Shown: positions 46,858 through 59,738, counted from the first letter of the stretch. The stretch: DNA of 64,000 nt from Patiria miniata (GCF_015706575.1 NW_024037074.1:620001-684000), one strand, 5' to 3'. The notes: generated by a model from the sequence alone, not told the origin. Translations and numbers: made by a program.

Positions 46858-47140
46858 GTGAAAATTAACTTCTTAAAGTGTATCGATAAGATCTTGCAAA
46901 CTTCCCAATACAGAACTGTGATAACTTTGCTTGAAAAAGCTGGAGATCAGCTTAATCCTCAGAAAGAAAGACTTATTTCGTTACTCAATGTAGATTACAA
47001 GATTGTCTCTATAGCTATTTGCCTTTGCCTGGGAATAGTTATTCCTTTTGTTATTAATCCTTTCCAGACCTGCAGGATCAAAGGTAAGTATTCAAGATAA
47101 CTCCAGACTTCTGAGAGATTTGAAAACAATTAAAATACAA
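46858..47140 (+). pseudogene. L1/Tx1-like reverse transcriptase fragment, part 1
   Basis: RTVITLLEKAGDQLNPQKER and ISLLNVDYKIVSIAICL match the RT blocks just before the palm of Tx1-type LINEs (compare ISLLNIDYKIAAKALA in the element at 3.3-8.5 kb). After a one-base frame change near 47,095 it continues as DNSRLLRDLKTIKIQK to about 47,140. The next block of the same domain appears 1.8 kb further on, so the copy may be split by a later insertion. Confidence 0.6.
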
Positions 47141-48974
47141 AAAGTCACACTCATTTGACTTGAGATAGACGTAAAATTATTTTTTAAAATTCATTATTCT
47201 CCCACCCATGCTCTAAATATCCCAATTTTAACAAAAGCCACCCACATTCCCCACCGAAATCATATCACACAACCAGTGCATTAACAATTCAACTCAGACC
47301 TACGCCCTCTACTGTCCACATTGAAAATAAATCGCCGGTATCCTCATCTTTATGTGCACACTGAATGCACTAAAAATGTTAATGTACTTATGTGCGTGCC
47401 TTCGCGAGGTTGGTGACATCGCATCATTTGGTACGGTACCGGTGCGCGGGTGGCGATGCTTCCGCTTGCCCCGTTGTCAGGTTGTTGGGTTGAAAGTCGG
47501 TTTATTTTGTTTTCTTTATTCTTCTCAAATACCATACAAGTTTTACTGTTACATACTGTGTGACTTCATTTCTTATACATCATAGTTTCATGGAGAACAA
47601 GATTTAATGTTTTGAAGGCAAATTCATTACCATTTCAACAAGAGCATGTGGCCCTTGTATTAGCTACATAAACGATCCATGGTGCATGTCAGTGAGTGCG
47701 TGAAAAATGCTCGTCACTTAAAACGAGGTGTCGGATAAAAAAAAAGGTAATGTCGTAAGTCCCAAGTGTTTCATGCGCGGGTAGAGCATAAATAATGACA
47801 CGAGTCATTACAAACAGTTCAGTCGCATCTTCCATAGACAACCACGCGTGTGTACATGTAGTGGCATGAACACGACGCGCTGTACTCCATAGCGATCAGG
47901 CTACACAAAGCAAAGAAAAAGAGGGCCTCGTGGCTGTTTCCAAGACTTTCAGATTAATGCACACCGAGTTTAAACTAGAAGATGTATTACCTAAACATTC
48001 TGGAGGAAAAATTTTACAAAATGAACAACCATACATCCGTACCTGGTACATTTTCCAACTTGTGACAACACACACATTATTACTAACAACAGAATGAGCT
48101 ACGGAGATTTGCACGCAATTGACAGCGTGACCGGCAGGCTACCGTAGTGTGCGCACTGCGCTGAAAGTTCCCGGATTCATGACGCGCCATTACTTCAAGT
48201 AATAAATGCACACTTTGCACTGTACAGAGGATTTTGTAGGCTTCATTTTGATCGGTCATTCAATGCAGTTGGTAAAACTAAGACCCCGTACCAAGGACAA
48301 ACAAATTTGTCTACTCATCAGTCCTTTGGCTGCCATAAAACACGGCAAACATCATTTTTTACTACGCTCCACCACTGTGTTGTTACAAAAGGCGATGGTA
48401 GACTTGTACTGACACACACGGTGTATACAGACATGCAATTGATAACCCAAATGCTGCGACAAAAACCATTCCACACGCACTTCACGTTATCACTTTACTG
48501 ACTTAGTAAAGTTTAATACTGCTGTTCATGTTGCGACTCGCCGTGTACAAACTGTTTGTAATGTTTGACACAGATTATAACTTTCTGGAAGCAGCCATGT
48601 TTCTGAGAATGACATATACACAGTGCCCTCTGTTGGCTAAAGGGTGTACTGTACATATTGTAACAACCTCCCCTTTTTGAGTTTGTGGGAAAATGCGCAG
48701 AATGTTTTGTTTTAAAAAATAACATGTAGAACATTGAGTCCCTTTAACAGTCTAGTAGTTTCAACAGTCCATTAACAGTTCACGTGCTGAGTGTAAATTA
48801 GCAGACTTTCAAATATAGTGCTGAAATTTTTTTCAAAAGGCTTTCAAAATGCAGGCTTCCATGTCTGAATCAACAATTTGAACTAGATGGCTTAAAGAGT
48901 AATATGATTATAGGCAACAACAGCTGACCTCGTAGTAACGAGAGTCGACTGTAGATTCCAAGAGTCTCAATTCC
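47141..48974. other. Interval between two RT fragments, non-coding
   Basis: It may be a later insertion into a Tx1-like LINE, but I could not find its terminal repeats or target duplication. Short frames on both strands (47,350-47,590, 47,896-48,114 and 48,206-48,501) have no motifs. Confidence 0.35.
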
Positions 48975-49205
48975 ATGATCATTTCCTTAGATCAACAGAA
49001 AACCTTTGATACAGTTAATTGGAATTTTCTTTTTCAAGCTTTAGAACCTGTTTCGGCCCTGTTTTTATTTGTTATATGAAAGTATTTTATACAGATATTT
49101 CAAGCAGGGTTTTAATGAATGGTTTTATGTCCGGCCCCATTCAATTTTCAAAGGTGTTAAGCAGGGGTGTCCATTATCCCCACTTTTATTGAGAATCGAA
49201 ATTTA
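48975..49205 (+). pseudogene. L1/Tx1-like reverse transcriptase fragment, part 2
   Basis: Shows IISLDQQKTFDTVNWNFLF with the first catalytic Asp of the palm. After frame changes it continues with GPIQFSKGVKQGCPLSPLL, the block before YADD. It then degenerates. It is probably from the same copy as 46,858-47,140. Confidence 0.62.
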
Positions 49206-51485
49206 AAGTTGTTGCTGATATTTTTAAAATATATAGAACAGTAATGTCTTTATATGCTAGTGGGAAAAGCAAATGAAAAGTACCCACGCCTATTGCATTC
49301 TACTTTCAGTTGCGTTTAATCAGATATTAAAACCAGAGATTTATTTCATATCAATTCTTCTTTTTGAATTGTTTGAATTAAGAGTTCATAACTTAGAAAT
49401 ATACCAAGTTTAGTTTGCAATTGTTTTCCACCTTCCTAGTGATTCGGAGTACTGCAAAAGTTGACGTACATGTTTAAAGTTTGACCAACTGATAATCTTT
49501 CTACGACTTAATAATAATTGTAAATAATGCAAGCGTAAGAAGTAGGTTTGCAAATTAAATGGTACATAATAACGTGTACATAGAACTGTACTTGTCCAAT
49601 ATTTGGTGTTTGTATTCTGATCGTCTTGATCTTTCCAAGCTCCACTGATGTGCTACACTTTTAGTGGCATTCATGCAGAGTCCAAACAGATCAACCTAAA
49701 ATCATCATATCATGCCTAGCTGTATGGACAGGCAATTATGACAAGCTCACTGCACCCCATCTGCAAGTAATCCAGGGTATCTACGTGACATGGTATCATC
49801 ACCCTGTTCCTCATTGGTGTTTGTCAGCAAAATACATTGTAAACTTCACCAAGACCTCATGGGCTGCAACTACAATATAGTGTCCCTGCTTAAGAGGGCT
49901 ACACACGTAGTTCTCATGTTGCTATACAAGAAAGTAATTATTTCAAGGGATTAGGCCTATATTTTTAGGTTCTGCAAAAAAATACTGGCAGTGCAGAGCA
50001 AAAATAAGCATTCTGCACACAATACAAAATTGGTGAAAACTTATCAAAATAACACAGCATTGTTGGCATAATGGTGCAGTGTCCCCTTTTGTTTCCTGTG
50101 GGGATACATGTGTTGGCCCTGTCACGATTAATTCCAGGATAAGAATTATCTTTGCCTGCATTACAGTTGTATAACAGGCAAAATGTGTCTAATCGGTTGA
50201 GGAATGAATTCTGGGAGGCGGTGTTACGTAAGGGTAGAAAGGGTGTGTCAAATTTGCATACGCAAGAACGTGCATAGAACGTACATAGAACGCACGAGGC
50301 GTGGTGGGATCATTCTAGCTCGCGACTTCAGTTCAGTTAAGGACAAACTGAGAATGGATCAGCTTTAAAAATAGCTTTGTGTAAAAGTGCCAAACGCTTT
50401 GTTTTGCTGGCAACCACAAAGTTTTCCCAGAGTTTTTGCTCATGGAGTTTTATCTCTGGTTTTTAATCCAGTGGGTTTCTTCGCGAGTTTTCTTCGGTAT
50501 TTAAACAATTAAATTACATTGAATATCTGTATAGTTATTGTTTGTACTTAAACAATTAAAGAACCAGCTCCAACTGGTTGACTGCCCCTTGGCAAGCCAT
50601 ACCCTAAATGGTGATATATGTCGTATAATAATTTGGTGTTGTGTTCATAGGAAAGGATGTATCATTAGAGTAGACTGGCAAGAGCAGTGTTATCTGCTCA
50701 AAGAACAGGAGATATATGATTATCGCCATCATCAAAGCAAGTTTTACCCTGTCCAGATTTTGTATCAGAGGCTTTGTTGAAGTTAAGGACAGCAAAGAAA
50801 ATAAGGGTTCAACTGCACTTCCTCGGAATCATAATATGAACCAGCCAAAAATATCTAGAAGGGTGTCTGCTAATAGCTCAATGTAATTAGCTTTCACGAT
50901 GGTCAAGTGGACAAGATTTCTTTGGCCAAGAGTACACTTACAGTTTACCATGGAATCGTTCATATATTTAAGACTTTTTCAGTACCTGTTAGTACCTATT
51001 ACGCAAACCACCTTAACTATTGCAAGGGACAATATTCAACGGATACGAAAGGAAAGGTAAAGGATTGAATGATGAAGACCTGTTTTATGATTTGGATAGT
51101 TTTTCATTGTCGGTATATGTACATGTATATGTATACCAGTGCTTTTTCTAAGAGCTTGGTAGGAAAAAAAATCACAAGCTTGCTCAGCTGGGAGTGAATC
51201 CATGACCTCCTGTTTACATTCAAATATAATTAGCTCAAATAATTAGGAAATTTGGTTTGTCCCAAGAATGATAATATTTACAGTCACTTGACACAAAAGT
51301 TCATCCAGGAAAACAGCATCAGCTGACTAATTATGTATCAAAGAAAATGACAGAATTTTATGCATTCCTTCCTGGTCATATTTTTAAATAAAAGTTATTT
51401 CTATCAGCACTTGTACTACATTGTGTATTTTGTAATCAATGAAAAATTAATCAATAAAACCATGGAGTGCACAGGCCATTTCAGG
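49206..51485. other. Non-coding stretch
   Basis: No exon, RNA gene or mobile-element terminus recognised. An 80-residue frame at 50,538-50,780 has no motif and no codon signal I trust. Confidence 0.4.
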
Positions 51486-51741
51486 CGATACAGTGATTAG
51501 GCATGGACGTTTTGGATACTACAGTGATTATAGTGTCCAAAACTGCCATGCCTAATCACTGTAGTGTCTAACACTGTCTAACACTGTACAAGGCATGGCA
51601 GTTTTGGACACCACAGTGATTAGGCATGGCAGTTTTGGACACTAGGCATGGCAGTTTTGGACACTACAGTGACTTAGGCATGGCAGTTTTGGACACTACA
51701 GTGACTTAGGCATGGCAGTTTTGGACACTACAGTGCCTATT
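51486..51741 (+). repeat. Tandem ~35-bp repeat with one inverted unit
   Basis: GGCATGGCAGTTTTGGACAC followed by TACAGTGA(C)TTA recurs about five times from 51,593 to 51,741. An inverted unit at 51,530-51,570 and a forward unit at 51,500 form a hairpin with it. Confidence 0.8.
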
Positions 51742-51763
51742 TAAGGGTTGGGTAATTAATTTT

Positions 51764-51850
51764 TTAAGTAATGAAGGCTAATCCCTCTGATAGATGTACA
51801 TGTCAAGTTTACATGTACATCCATAAGAAGGATTAGCCTTCATTACTTAA
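51764..51850. repeat. Hairpin with perfect 21-bp arms
   Basis: 51,764-51,784 and 51,830-51,850 are exact complements (TAAGTAATGAAGGCTAATCC). The inner loop holds a second pair, GATGTACATGT / ACATGTACATC, so a long stem is possible. Confidence 0.8.
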
Positions 51851-52107
51851 ACAATTTTTATTGTAAACCCCATTCACACTTTATCAATAAAATGCTAGAC
51901 TGTAGAAAACTGACATTAACTTTAAAGGCCCTTGAACTCATTACTGTAACGAGTGAGGTACACGGTCAGAAAAATATGGCTTTACTTTGCCTTCAAATAA
52001 GGGACCGGTACATGTATAGCTTTAATAAGCAACAGATGAAAAGCATGAGTTTAATGAAGAGTAAAAACAGTCATATCATGTAACAAGAGGCTCCTAAACC
52101 GAAGTGT

Positions 52108-52192
52108 AGGGTCATCGACGCCTTCACCGACAGCTGGAGATACCCCCAGTGTCACCCTGATGTTGGGTTATTCCGAGGATTGGGCACCTATT
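52108..52192 (+). repeat. Dispersed ~85-bp repeat, copy 1
   Basis: CGCCTTCACCGACAGC, GATACCCC and CCCTGATGTTGGGTTATTCC are shared with 53,545-53,632. The flank at 52,080 (CATGTAAC..GGCTCCTAAAC.GAAGTG) also matches the start of the DIRS-like remnant at 39,726. Confidence 0.6.
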
Positions 52193-53544
52193 CCTTATTT
52201 CCACATACCACACAAAAAATGTTGTAGAAAATGGCATCATATTCATGGAAAGCACATTCACAGGCAACACAAACCAGATTGGCACGATGAACTTTCATGT
52301 TCAATTTCATGAGCCAACAAAAGTGTTTGTAGTTTAAATTAAAAAAATTCATTATGACTTTATGTTTTCTGTGTTCTTTCTACATGGTTTGTAGCCCACA
52401 CGTTTTAGTGGCCTTGGCTTTATGGTTGGGCTATACAACAAACTAGCACCTCTGTTTGTGTTTGCCACTAAAACTAAAAGGAATATTTAGTTCAAAATAT
52501 TTGAAAAAAAAATTGGTTGTCATCAAAAATGAATCTTCAGGTACATGTAGGTTGGCAGGCAAAATGAATTAAATTAATTAAAGAACACAAATTAGTGTAC
52601 ATGTATGAATGTAATCAGTAGCATAGCTTTTTGTGACGGGGGGGGGGGGATGTCTGAATCATCTTAAAAGCTCTTAAAAAGACTGTACTTTTATGACACC
52701 ATTAAATGCTGCCAGGGGCCTTCCCCCCACCATTACCACCATCCAGCTAAATAAAGGCCACTGTACTTTTTATACATCAAATGAGTTTTTACAAAGGTAT
52801 TTGGTCTGAACACCTACATGTATTTAAGCCAATATTTCACTGGATTTTGCCCTCCACTGCTGTAATCTGTGAAGGGCAAATTCTGGCAAAACCCAACATT
52901 TAACCCTCCTATGCAAACATACATTCTGTTTAAAGTTGTCCTTTCAATCTAATTCTCACAAGTGACTGTTTTCAACAGTTTAGAGCTCCTAGCCCACATA
53001 GAGCAGGATTTATGTAACTTGATACAGCTATGCTTTGACTGTGGATGATTGATAAGACAGCTGTGCCTACTTCTTGCCTGCTATTGCCTGTTGACTGAGT
53101 TTGACCAGTCACATGCTAACTTGCTTGAAATATGATCTGACTGTTGGTGACTAGCTTGTGTAAAAAGCATGGCAGAGGAAGAGGATTATTTTTTTACTGT
53201 CTGCGACTGTTGAAACAGCAGGAGGGTTAAAATGGAGAAATCATGTCATTGTGAAAACCTTACATTAAAATTACACCAACCTGACGCAATTTCCATCAAA
53301 AGTCTGTACTGCGTAATAAAGTATCAATTACCAAGAATTCATCACAATGAAAAGTGACCACAAAAGTATACAATTAGTAAAATTATAACAGCTTTTAAAT
53401 GCTTTGTGTCATAAAGTATAAACAGCAATACATTTAAATGTTGCTTGATCAAATATTAAACTCTCACTTTCAAGAATCTAAATTTTTCATTTTAATAAAA
53501 CAATGGGTGAATTATGCCTATCATGTGATACTTCAGTCTCAAAC

Positions 53545-53632
53545 GACAGTATGGATTACGCCTTCACCGACAGCCAGATACTGATACCCCACTGTCGCCC
53601 TGATGTTGGGTTATTCCAAGGATCAGGCACCT
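53545..53632 (+). repeat. Dispersed ~85-bp repeat, copy 2
   Basis: Same blocks as 52,108-52,192, with small differences and GGATCAGGCACCTCCTG at the end. Confidence 0.6.
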
Positions 53633-55799
53633 CCTGTTTTTAACTCTATGCTGATTACAAGCATCTCGCCTTTATGCCAAGTTTCACTGCATTGTTTAAG
53701 GGTCTCGATCTAGCTGAGTCTCTGTAATGCTGAAGAACTCATCAGAAAATATCACTATCAGAGCTGAATCCTTGATCATCTATGCCAAGTCCTGCTACAA
53801 AGTTTCAGGTTCGGCGGATTTATGCAGAGTGACCCACAGCTTAAACTAACCCAGGACATACACAAAGCTGCTGTATCAGATGTCCCGCTGCAATACTTCA
53901 GGATAATGAGCCGAGCCACTGCCATGCAAACAAGCTCAGAAAACACGATCAGAACAAAATCATCGTCATGCAGGTATTCCATATTCTGCTGCAAAGTTTC
54001 CAGTTTTAAGCAGAGTCTCTGCAACATCTCTACGGCTCAAGAAAACATGTCAACGTACAGTTCTTATTGAGCTACTTCAATGGCAGAATCTCTGATGTTC
54101 AAGCACAGCTCTGATTTACATCATCTCTGGCTTTGAAGTACATGTATCCTAGGATACAGACATCTTTAAACGGCCAACTAGATGCTTATCTGTTACACCG
54201 TTAGTGGAGGTTCGGCAGGATTACCGATGTGACAACTTGGGGAAAAACAACCATCTCACTAGGCGTATGTACAGTTAGGCCAACCCAATTAGCTGTAAGC
54301 AAGGGGCAGCTTGTACTACTTGCAATCATTTCAGGCCTAGTTGAGTCTGCAGGTGTTTATGCCAAGTTTCTTGCATATCATCGAGTAAGGCTTTTCCTGG
54401 ATTTCTAATACTGCAGGTGTTCTGCTGCATAATACGGGTAAACGTCGACCAGGATCTGATGAGCTGTCACTGTCATTTCCCTGCTAACTTAAACTGTACG
54501 TGAAGAGCTCTGTCGTGTTTCTTTAGAGACAAATATTCCACTGTGCATCAATGCCTCATGTTGATCTGTGATGGGGCAAAGTTCACCTATGATTGTTTCC
54601 ACTGCACTGTAAACTTGTCACCCAGAGATCGAGACCCTTTTTATTATCAGGTACTAGCGACTGAGTCAGTTGGACCTTGGGATCGGCACGGGAAGGGTCC
54701 AAACTCCCTGAAGAAGCAATTGCAATGACACAGCTGCATTCACTGCTTATTAAATTACTCTTTAGAATCCTTTAGAATCCATGTTCACATTTGCATTTAT
54801 TTATAAATCTGATAAATTTGGCTTTAACCAAGGGTAAAGTTTTTACTTTACACCGAAATAAACGCACAGTCATATCATGTCTTGGCACCAAGATGCAGGA
54901 AGTAGTGGCTTACTTTTGGCACAAAAGCCATCTTGCCAATAAATAAATAAATGTACGGCATTGCACATCAATAATGTGTAATAATTGTATCTTGCACACA
55001 CCAAGGAGGTCACCCTCTTAAATATGACTTGGGTGCCAATGCTATCTCACTTTTATTTTCAATGTACCCTGCATTGATCACGGTATAACGTGTACAAGCA
55101 GTGAGTGGGCAGATGGCCTCTGGTACAAAATTGGATCAATATTGTAAGACTCCTGTTGTGTGGGGCGTGGTGTTTTACCAAGACCAAGTGCTCCATGGTA
55201 CCTTCAGCTTTGTGTTTGAGTGCCATGCATCTTGAGCAATAAATGCCACACATGAGTAAATACACAGTATTGCATTGACATGCTGAGCTATACTGGTCAA
55301 CATACAGTTTGAACAATTTCCCTATATTTGTAAAAGCAGACTACTGTAAGTTTAGAACTTACAGCAGGACTGTTCTAAACAGAACAAAAACTACTTAGCA
55401 AATTGATAATAAGCAGGACAAGTTCTTCTCAGAACTAATATCTTCTAAGCAGTAGTTATTACCACATGGTGTTACCGCAAAACCGAAACGATATCGATAC
55501 CCCACCATGCAAAGCCTCAAATCTTATATCAGACTACTGTATGTTAGCATACTTTTCATTGAAGAGTTTTGTCATTACTTTTTGTCCTGTAAAACTGACA
55601 CCAGGAATTCTGGTGCAATCAACTTCTAACATTCTAACTGCAACATACCCAAGGGCTGTTACAATTACAAGACCATACTCTTACACCGAGCCACTACAAT
55701 TGCAAACATGTGGGCTCTCTTTCCATTCATCATTAGAAAAACTACACTTTGTCAGTATTTGACTTTTGATGGAATTTGCATCAGGATAATTTACATTTT

Positions 55800-55965
55800 A
55801 CAAATAATGAATGTTTCATGTTCGTGCAATGGTAAGAATAATTCCATTCGGTGACAGATAAAATGTTCCATTCCACTCAGATTCGCCTCGTGGAATGGAA
55901 CATTTCATCTGTCACCTCATGAAATTATTCTTACCATTTGCACTCACAAACATTCATTATTTGTA
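55800..55965. mobile_element. Foldback MITE with ~74-bp arms
   Basis: ACAAATAATGAATGTTT at the left pairs with AAACATTCATTATTTGT at the right. The arms (55,800-55,874 and 55,892-55,965) match except for a few positions around a 15-base loop. No coding sequence. Confidence 0.8.
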
Positions 55966-56367
55966 TACTATAATTACTGGCACTGTATAATCAGTGCTTT
56001 TCAACAGAAATTAAAACCAATAGCAAAAGCTATCTTGAAAGGACAATAGTATCATTTGCAATTACAGAAATGTGAATAAAATGGTTGACTTTTCAGCTCA
56101 AGTGTCATGTATCTTTTAAAGATCATGTACACAATTTGTGCTTTTATTTAACAAGTTATTTCAAAAGGCAGATTTTTGAGTACTTGCAAATGATCCTGTC
56201 AAGCCATGTTACTTCCAACCTACATGTAGGCTAATGAGGGCTTTACTTTTAAAAGATATGCCAGGCCTGTACAGAGGATTTTAAAATGAGTGTCATGTAT
56301 CATTTCTATCGGGGAGTGTTCATATCAAGTCGTAAAGACTATTCATAAGATGGAATTTGCATCAATA

Positions 56368-56593
56368 TTAGGTTTTGTCCTTCATCGACGTATAAACACT
56401 GTGTACTCAGTTTAGTTCAACCCGAGTGAAAGTCAGCAAAAGCACTCAGGTGGGAATCGAACCCACAACCTTCTGCTTTGTTGAGCAGACGTCTTACCAC
56501 TCGACCACCAAGCACGTGAGGTTGTTTAACTTTCACTCGGGTGTAACACACCGAGTAGACAGTGGTTATATGTCGGTGCAGGGCAAAACCTAA
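56368..56593. mobile_element. Foldback MITE with a tRNA-like centre
   Basis: The 226-bp element begins TTAGGTTTTGTCCTTCATCG and ends with the near-complement reading GGGCAAAACCTAA. Inverted arms of about 75 bp share CGACGTATAAACACTG, ACTCAG and CCCGAGTGAAAGT blocks with roughly 80% identity. The centre is tRNA-like. A 70-bp relative of the left arm lies at 1,581-1,650, showing a dispersed family. Confidence 0.72.
56442..56514 (-). ncRNA. tRNA-like segment inside the foldback MITE
   Basis: On the minus strand: T8-G9, a Leu/Ser-type D-arm (GGTCGAGTGGTAAGAC), a TCTGC/GCAGA anticodon stem, and a complete T-arm (GTGGG TTCGATT CCCAC) with a perfect B-box GGTTCGATTCC. The acceptor stem pairs mostly through G-T. 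The anticodon loop has eight bases instead of seven and the variable arm is short, so this is probably a tRNA-derived segment, not a functional gene. It shares GAAGGTTGTGGGTTC with the satellite units. Confidence 0.55.
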
Positions 56594-58727
56594 TTATTGA
56601 AAATTGTAAAGACTTATATTGTGGAAGCAAAATGTATGCATAATATAAATCACACAACAAAAGCATGATTTAGCTAAATAACACTTTTCAAAGATACATG
56701 TACTAGAACCCATCTCTGGTGCAGGCCTGCATATTTTATTTTAACTTTTAGTCACTATAGCGCACCAAAACTGCCCTGCCTGTTACTCACTGTAGCACCA
56801 AAATTGCCCTAGCACTCTTAGGGTACATTCGAGTACAATGTACATGTAGCTCACCCGGATCGATGTCTCTGGTTAGCCCCTTGCCGTTCAATTCACTCCA
56901 ACGTCTCGAGTCAGCCACCACAGAAACTGTTCAAGGACCAAACTCAGTGGTGGAAACAGGTCCCATGCATACAAGTGTTGTTCATTTCAAGAAACGAACA
57001 CATTTGGCGGCTAGACAGCGAAAATGTCGAGCGGACCCAAAAATCAACTTATTTCAAGCAAAAGGGTTATTATTTATTTAGTTAATTTCAACTTAAGAGG
57101 CTGTAATTCCAGCCCAACATTTTACTTTTGCAACTCTCTAAAAAGCAGTAAATCTCAAACTTAACACCCAGTCTGAAATGGGCATTTTGTACGGACATCA
57201 CGTGAGGATCGTGATGGCCCACGGTTGAATGTTCGATTAGTCCGGCTGTCATAGCTAACGTCTCCCTTTACAGAGTCGATCCCAGTGAGCTACTTAAAGG
57301 CACCCTATGATTATTTTTTTCAGTGAATAAAATACACTGTAATAAAATACAGACCAAGATTCTAATTGGTTAATTATATTGAATGACAGATATAAAAATC
57401 ATCAGTTAAAAAAAGATTGCTCAGCCATTTGGAAGAACATAAATTGCAATTGGTCTCAAATTAAAGCTGATGGTCAAGTGCATTACACACTACCAAAGCT
57501 TATATATCATCATAGTTCCTTGATTGTTTATTTAAGCACAGTTTTGTAACTGATGCATTTTGTTATGCACACCCTGTGTAACAGCTATTTAAAGTGCTTT
57601 TGGGCAGCCAGGGGAGAGTAGGATTCTCAAAGGGAAGAAAATGGCGTATATCGCATTTTGGAAATACACTCTTCATATGTTCATACACCACACAACAAAC
57701 ATTTCATATTACAGCTTTAGCTAGAAAAATATTCTCACTAATAGGAAATTAGATCTTCATCATTCAATCCTAACTATGAGGTGTTTTTTTGCGAAAAATA
57801 GGGAGGGGGATTTCCACAAATGACTTCTTTTATCAAGTGGTACTAACTTTTCTTTCTTTTTGTTTGTAAGTTGTTGCACCATGTTACACAATTGTTAAAA
57901 ACTCGATTAAAAACTGTTTTCTTTTTACATTCTTGCAATGGTTGACATGTACATAGAACTCTCTGAGAAGTTGCAGTTATATAAAAGAGAAGAGATATAA
58001 GCCACAGAAAAAATCACTATCTGATATGCTTGTTCTGTAACTTTACAGAAAACGTTGTTGCTGACCAAGGTTTGGTCAGTGACAGATGACATAGTTTGGT
58101 TTGAATTAGCATTTTAAAGAGATTTTACCCTTCCGATCAAACGTTTGTTTGAAAGTGATATTTATGGGAGTATGCACTCTGTATGCCTAACAGCAACAGT
58201 GACACCTTCCCTTGAATATGGCCACTTGGTCAGTTTGTCAGGCAACACAACCTACATAATGACACACTAGCAGGGCAAATTCATCAAGGCAACAGAAAGG
58301 GATACAGGGGAAAAAAGTGGCCCAAGTGAATCAAAGAGGACCAAGCTCTCGGTGAAAGATTGATTCAAACAGGAAAGAGGTACAAGCATATAAGGGCAGC
58401 CAACCTCCAGACTGGACAAAGTGCTGGGTGGAAAGGTACATAGTTTACAATGGAAAAAAAATCATGTTTTTACTGTTTACATGCCAACTTAGTTGGCAGG
58501 AAAATGAACGAACACAGATATTGACTAGATGCGTATTGTGATTTGCAATGTTTCAAAGTCACGACAAGTAATCCACAGGACCAAAACAATTAATCCACAG
58601 GACAAAAACAAAAGAAGAGGCCAACAAGCACTGTGTTATTCAGATGAGTTTTCACCATGGGAATTACACATTTTTCTTTCGAGATATTTTCTTTTAAGAA
58701 TGATTAAAAAGTATGGCACAGTCTTAC
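56594..58727. other. Non-coding stretch
   Basis: No exon or element recognised. Short frames at 56,863-57,081 and 58,529-58,765 have no motif. Confidence 0.4.
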
Positions 58728-58905
58728 CTAGCAATTGCAATTGGGACAAGCTCGTGTTTCCATGACTCCTGGTCTCCATTCTGTGCATCATCAGTGACAG
58801 GAGATGCTAATGAGACGAGAGAAGCTGGGGCTATCCTTGAGGACTGGATGACTCCTGACTCCTTGGCTATGGAGATGCTCCTCACAGAGTAATCATAAAT
58901 GCTCC
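58728..58905 (-). CDS. Possible exon of unknown protein
   Basis: A minus-strand open segment ending at a good GTAAGA donor (complement of 58,722-58,727). It reads SIYDYSVRSISIAKESG, APASLVSLASPVTDD and WKHELVPIAIAR. The acceptor side is poor: only GGAG or GGAGGAG near 58,905 is available, without a pyrimidine tract. A second open stretch in a different frame lies upstream at 59,070-59,315 (LGEYRSFGRHGIVINCPTWH). No family is recognised; this may be chance. Confidence 0.22.
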
Positions 58906-59627
58906 TCCAGTGAAGGTAAACGAAGCAGGTTTATTGTCCCTGGGTCCAGCACAGGAGTAAGATGCCATGGGTATAGAAGACCCGTAGGCTTGCTAAAGTG
59001 GGGACACATTGCTATGGGTACCGAGTCCTTGGGTATAGGTGACCCATCGGACTGTCCAGTGAGGATGGGCTAAAACATGTCACCTCCAGGATGTCGATAT
59101 CTTAGTGGTGGCTCAGCCATAGGAACCAGTGTCAGCTTGCTGCCAACAGATCCTTGCTGGTGCCAGGTTGGGCAGTTTATCACTATCCCATGTCTGCCAA
59201 AGGATCTGTATTCACCGAGTCCCGTAGGTGATGTCTGGCACTTCACCACATTCGCAGCAGATTCTCCAGGTCTGGACTTCAGGTCCTGCTTGTCCTTGTG
59301 GGATTGTAAAAGGCTGTGAATACTGATTAGTGTGCCCTTATAAAATAGCATAGCTAACCACCAAACAACTGGCCAGTGGTAAGATGGTCTTCCAACTGAC
59401 ATTCAATGTGGCACAATGCAGAAGTTTCATTGGAGTCAACATTGATTTGAATTTGTTGACTCTCAAGCAATTTGATTGTCAGAGAAAGCAAACCCCAAGT
59501 ATCCTACATGTACATGTACATATTAAGACCTGTTCTGTATACCAATACTTACTCTAATACAGTAAAATGCCATTTTTAATATATTTGTAAAGAGGCAAAT
59601 TGTTTTTAATTCATCAATGTTGGCAGT

Positions 59628-59738
59628 AGCTTTAATCCTTCATCATTGCCTTCAGTATTATTCCCATGAAATATTCACATCCACCTCAAAATTTCAAAGT
59701 TAAGCTGATGAGTATTGATTCAGACATAATAGAGTTGA
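59628..59738 (+). repeat. Direct repeat pair, copy 1
   Basis: CTTTAATCCTTCAT, TATTATTCCCATGAAAT, AAAGTTAAGCTGATGAGTA and TTGATTCAGACATAATAGAG align with 60,155-60,266. The copies are diverged and about 530 bp apart. Confidence 0.55.

Larger units (their letters stand above)
51851..55799. other. Non-coding stretch with a short duplicated segment
   Basis: No supported gene. A G-run lies near 52,639. A ~85-bp segment is repeated at 52,108-52,192 and 53,545-53,632. Loosely related GCCAAGT..TGCTACAAAGTTTC motifs recur at 53,680-54,400. Confidence 0.4.

Noticed and set aside
52801..52915. Weak inverted repeat around TTTTGCCCTCCACTG / GAAGGGCAAA
   Set aside because: The arms are short and imperfect; not distinguishable from chance by eye.
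56442..56514. Functional tRNA-Leu gene
   Set aside because: The anticodon loop has eight bases, the long variable arm of leucine tRNAs is missing, and the segment lies inside a mobile palindrome.
59070..59402. 110-residue minus-strand frame as a complete gene
   Set aside because: No start, splice or family evidence; noted only as context for the low-confidence exon at 58,728-58,905.
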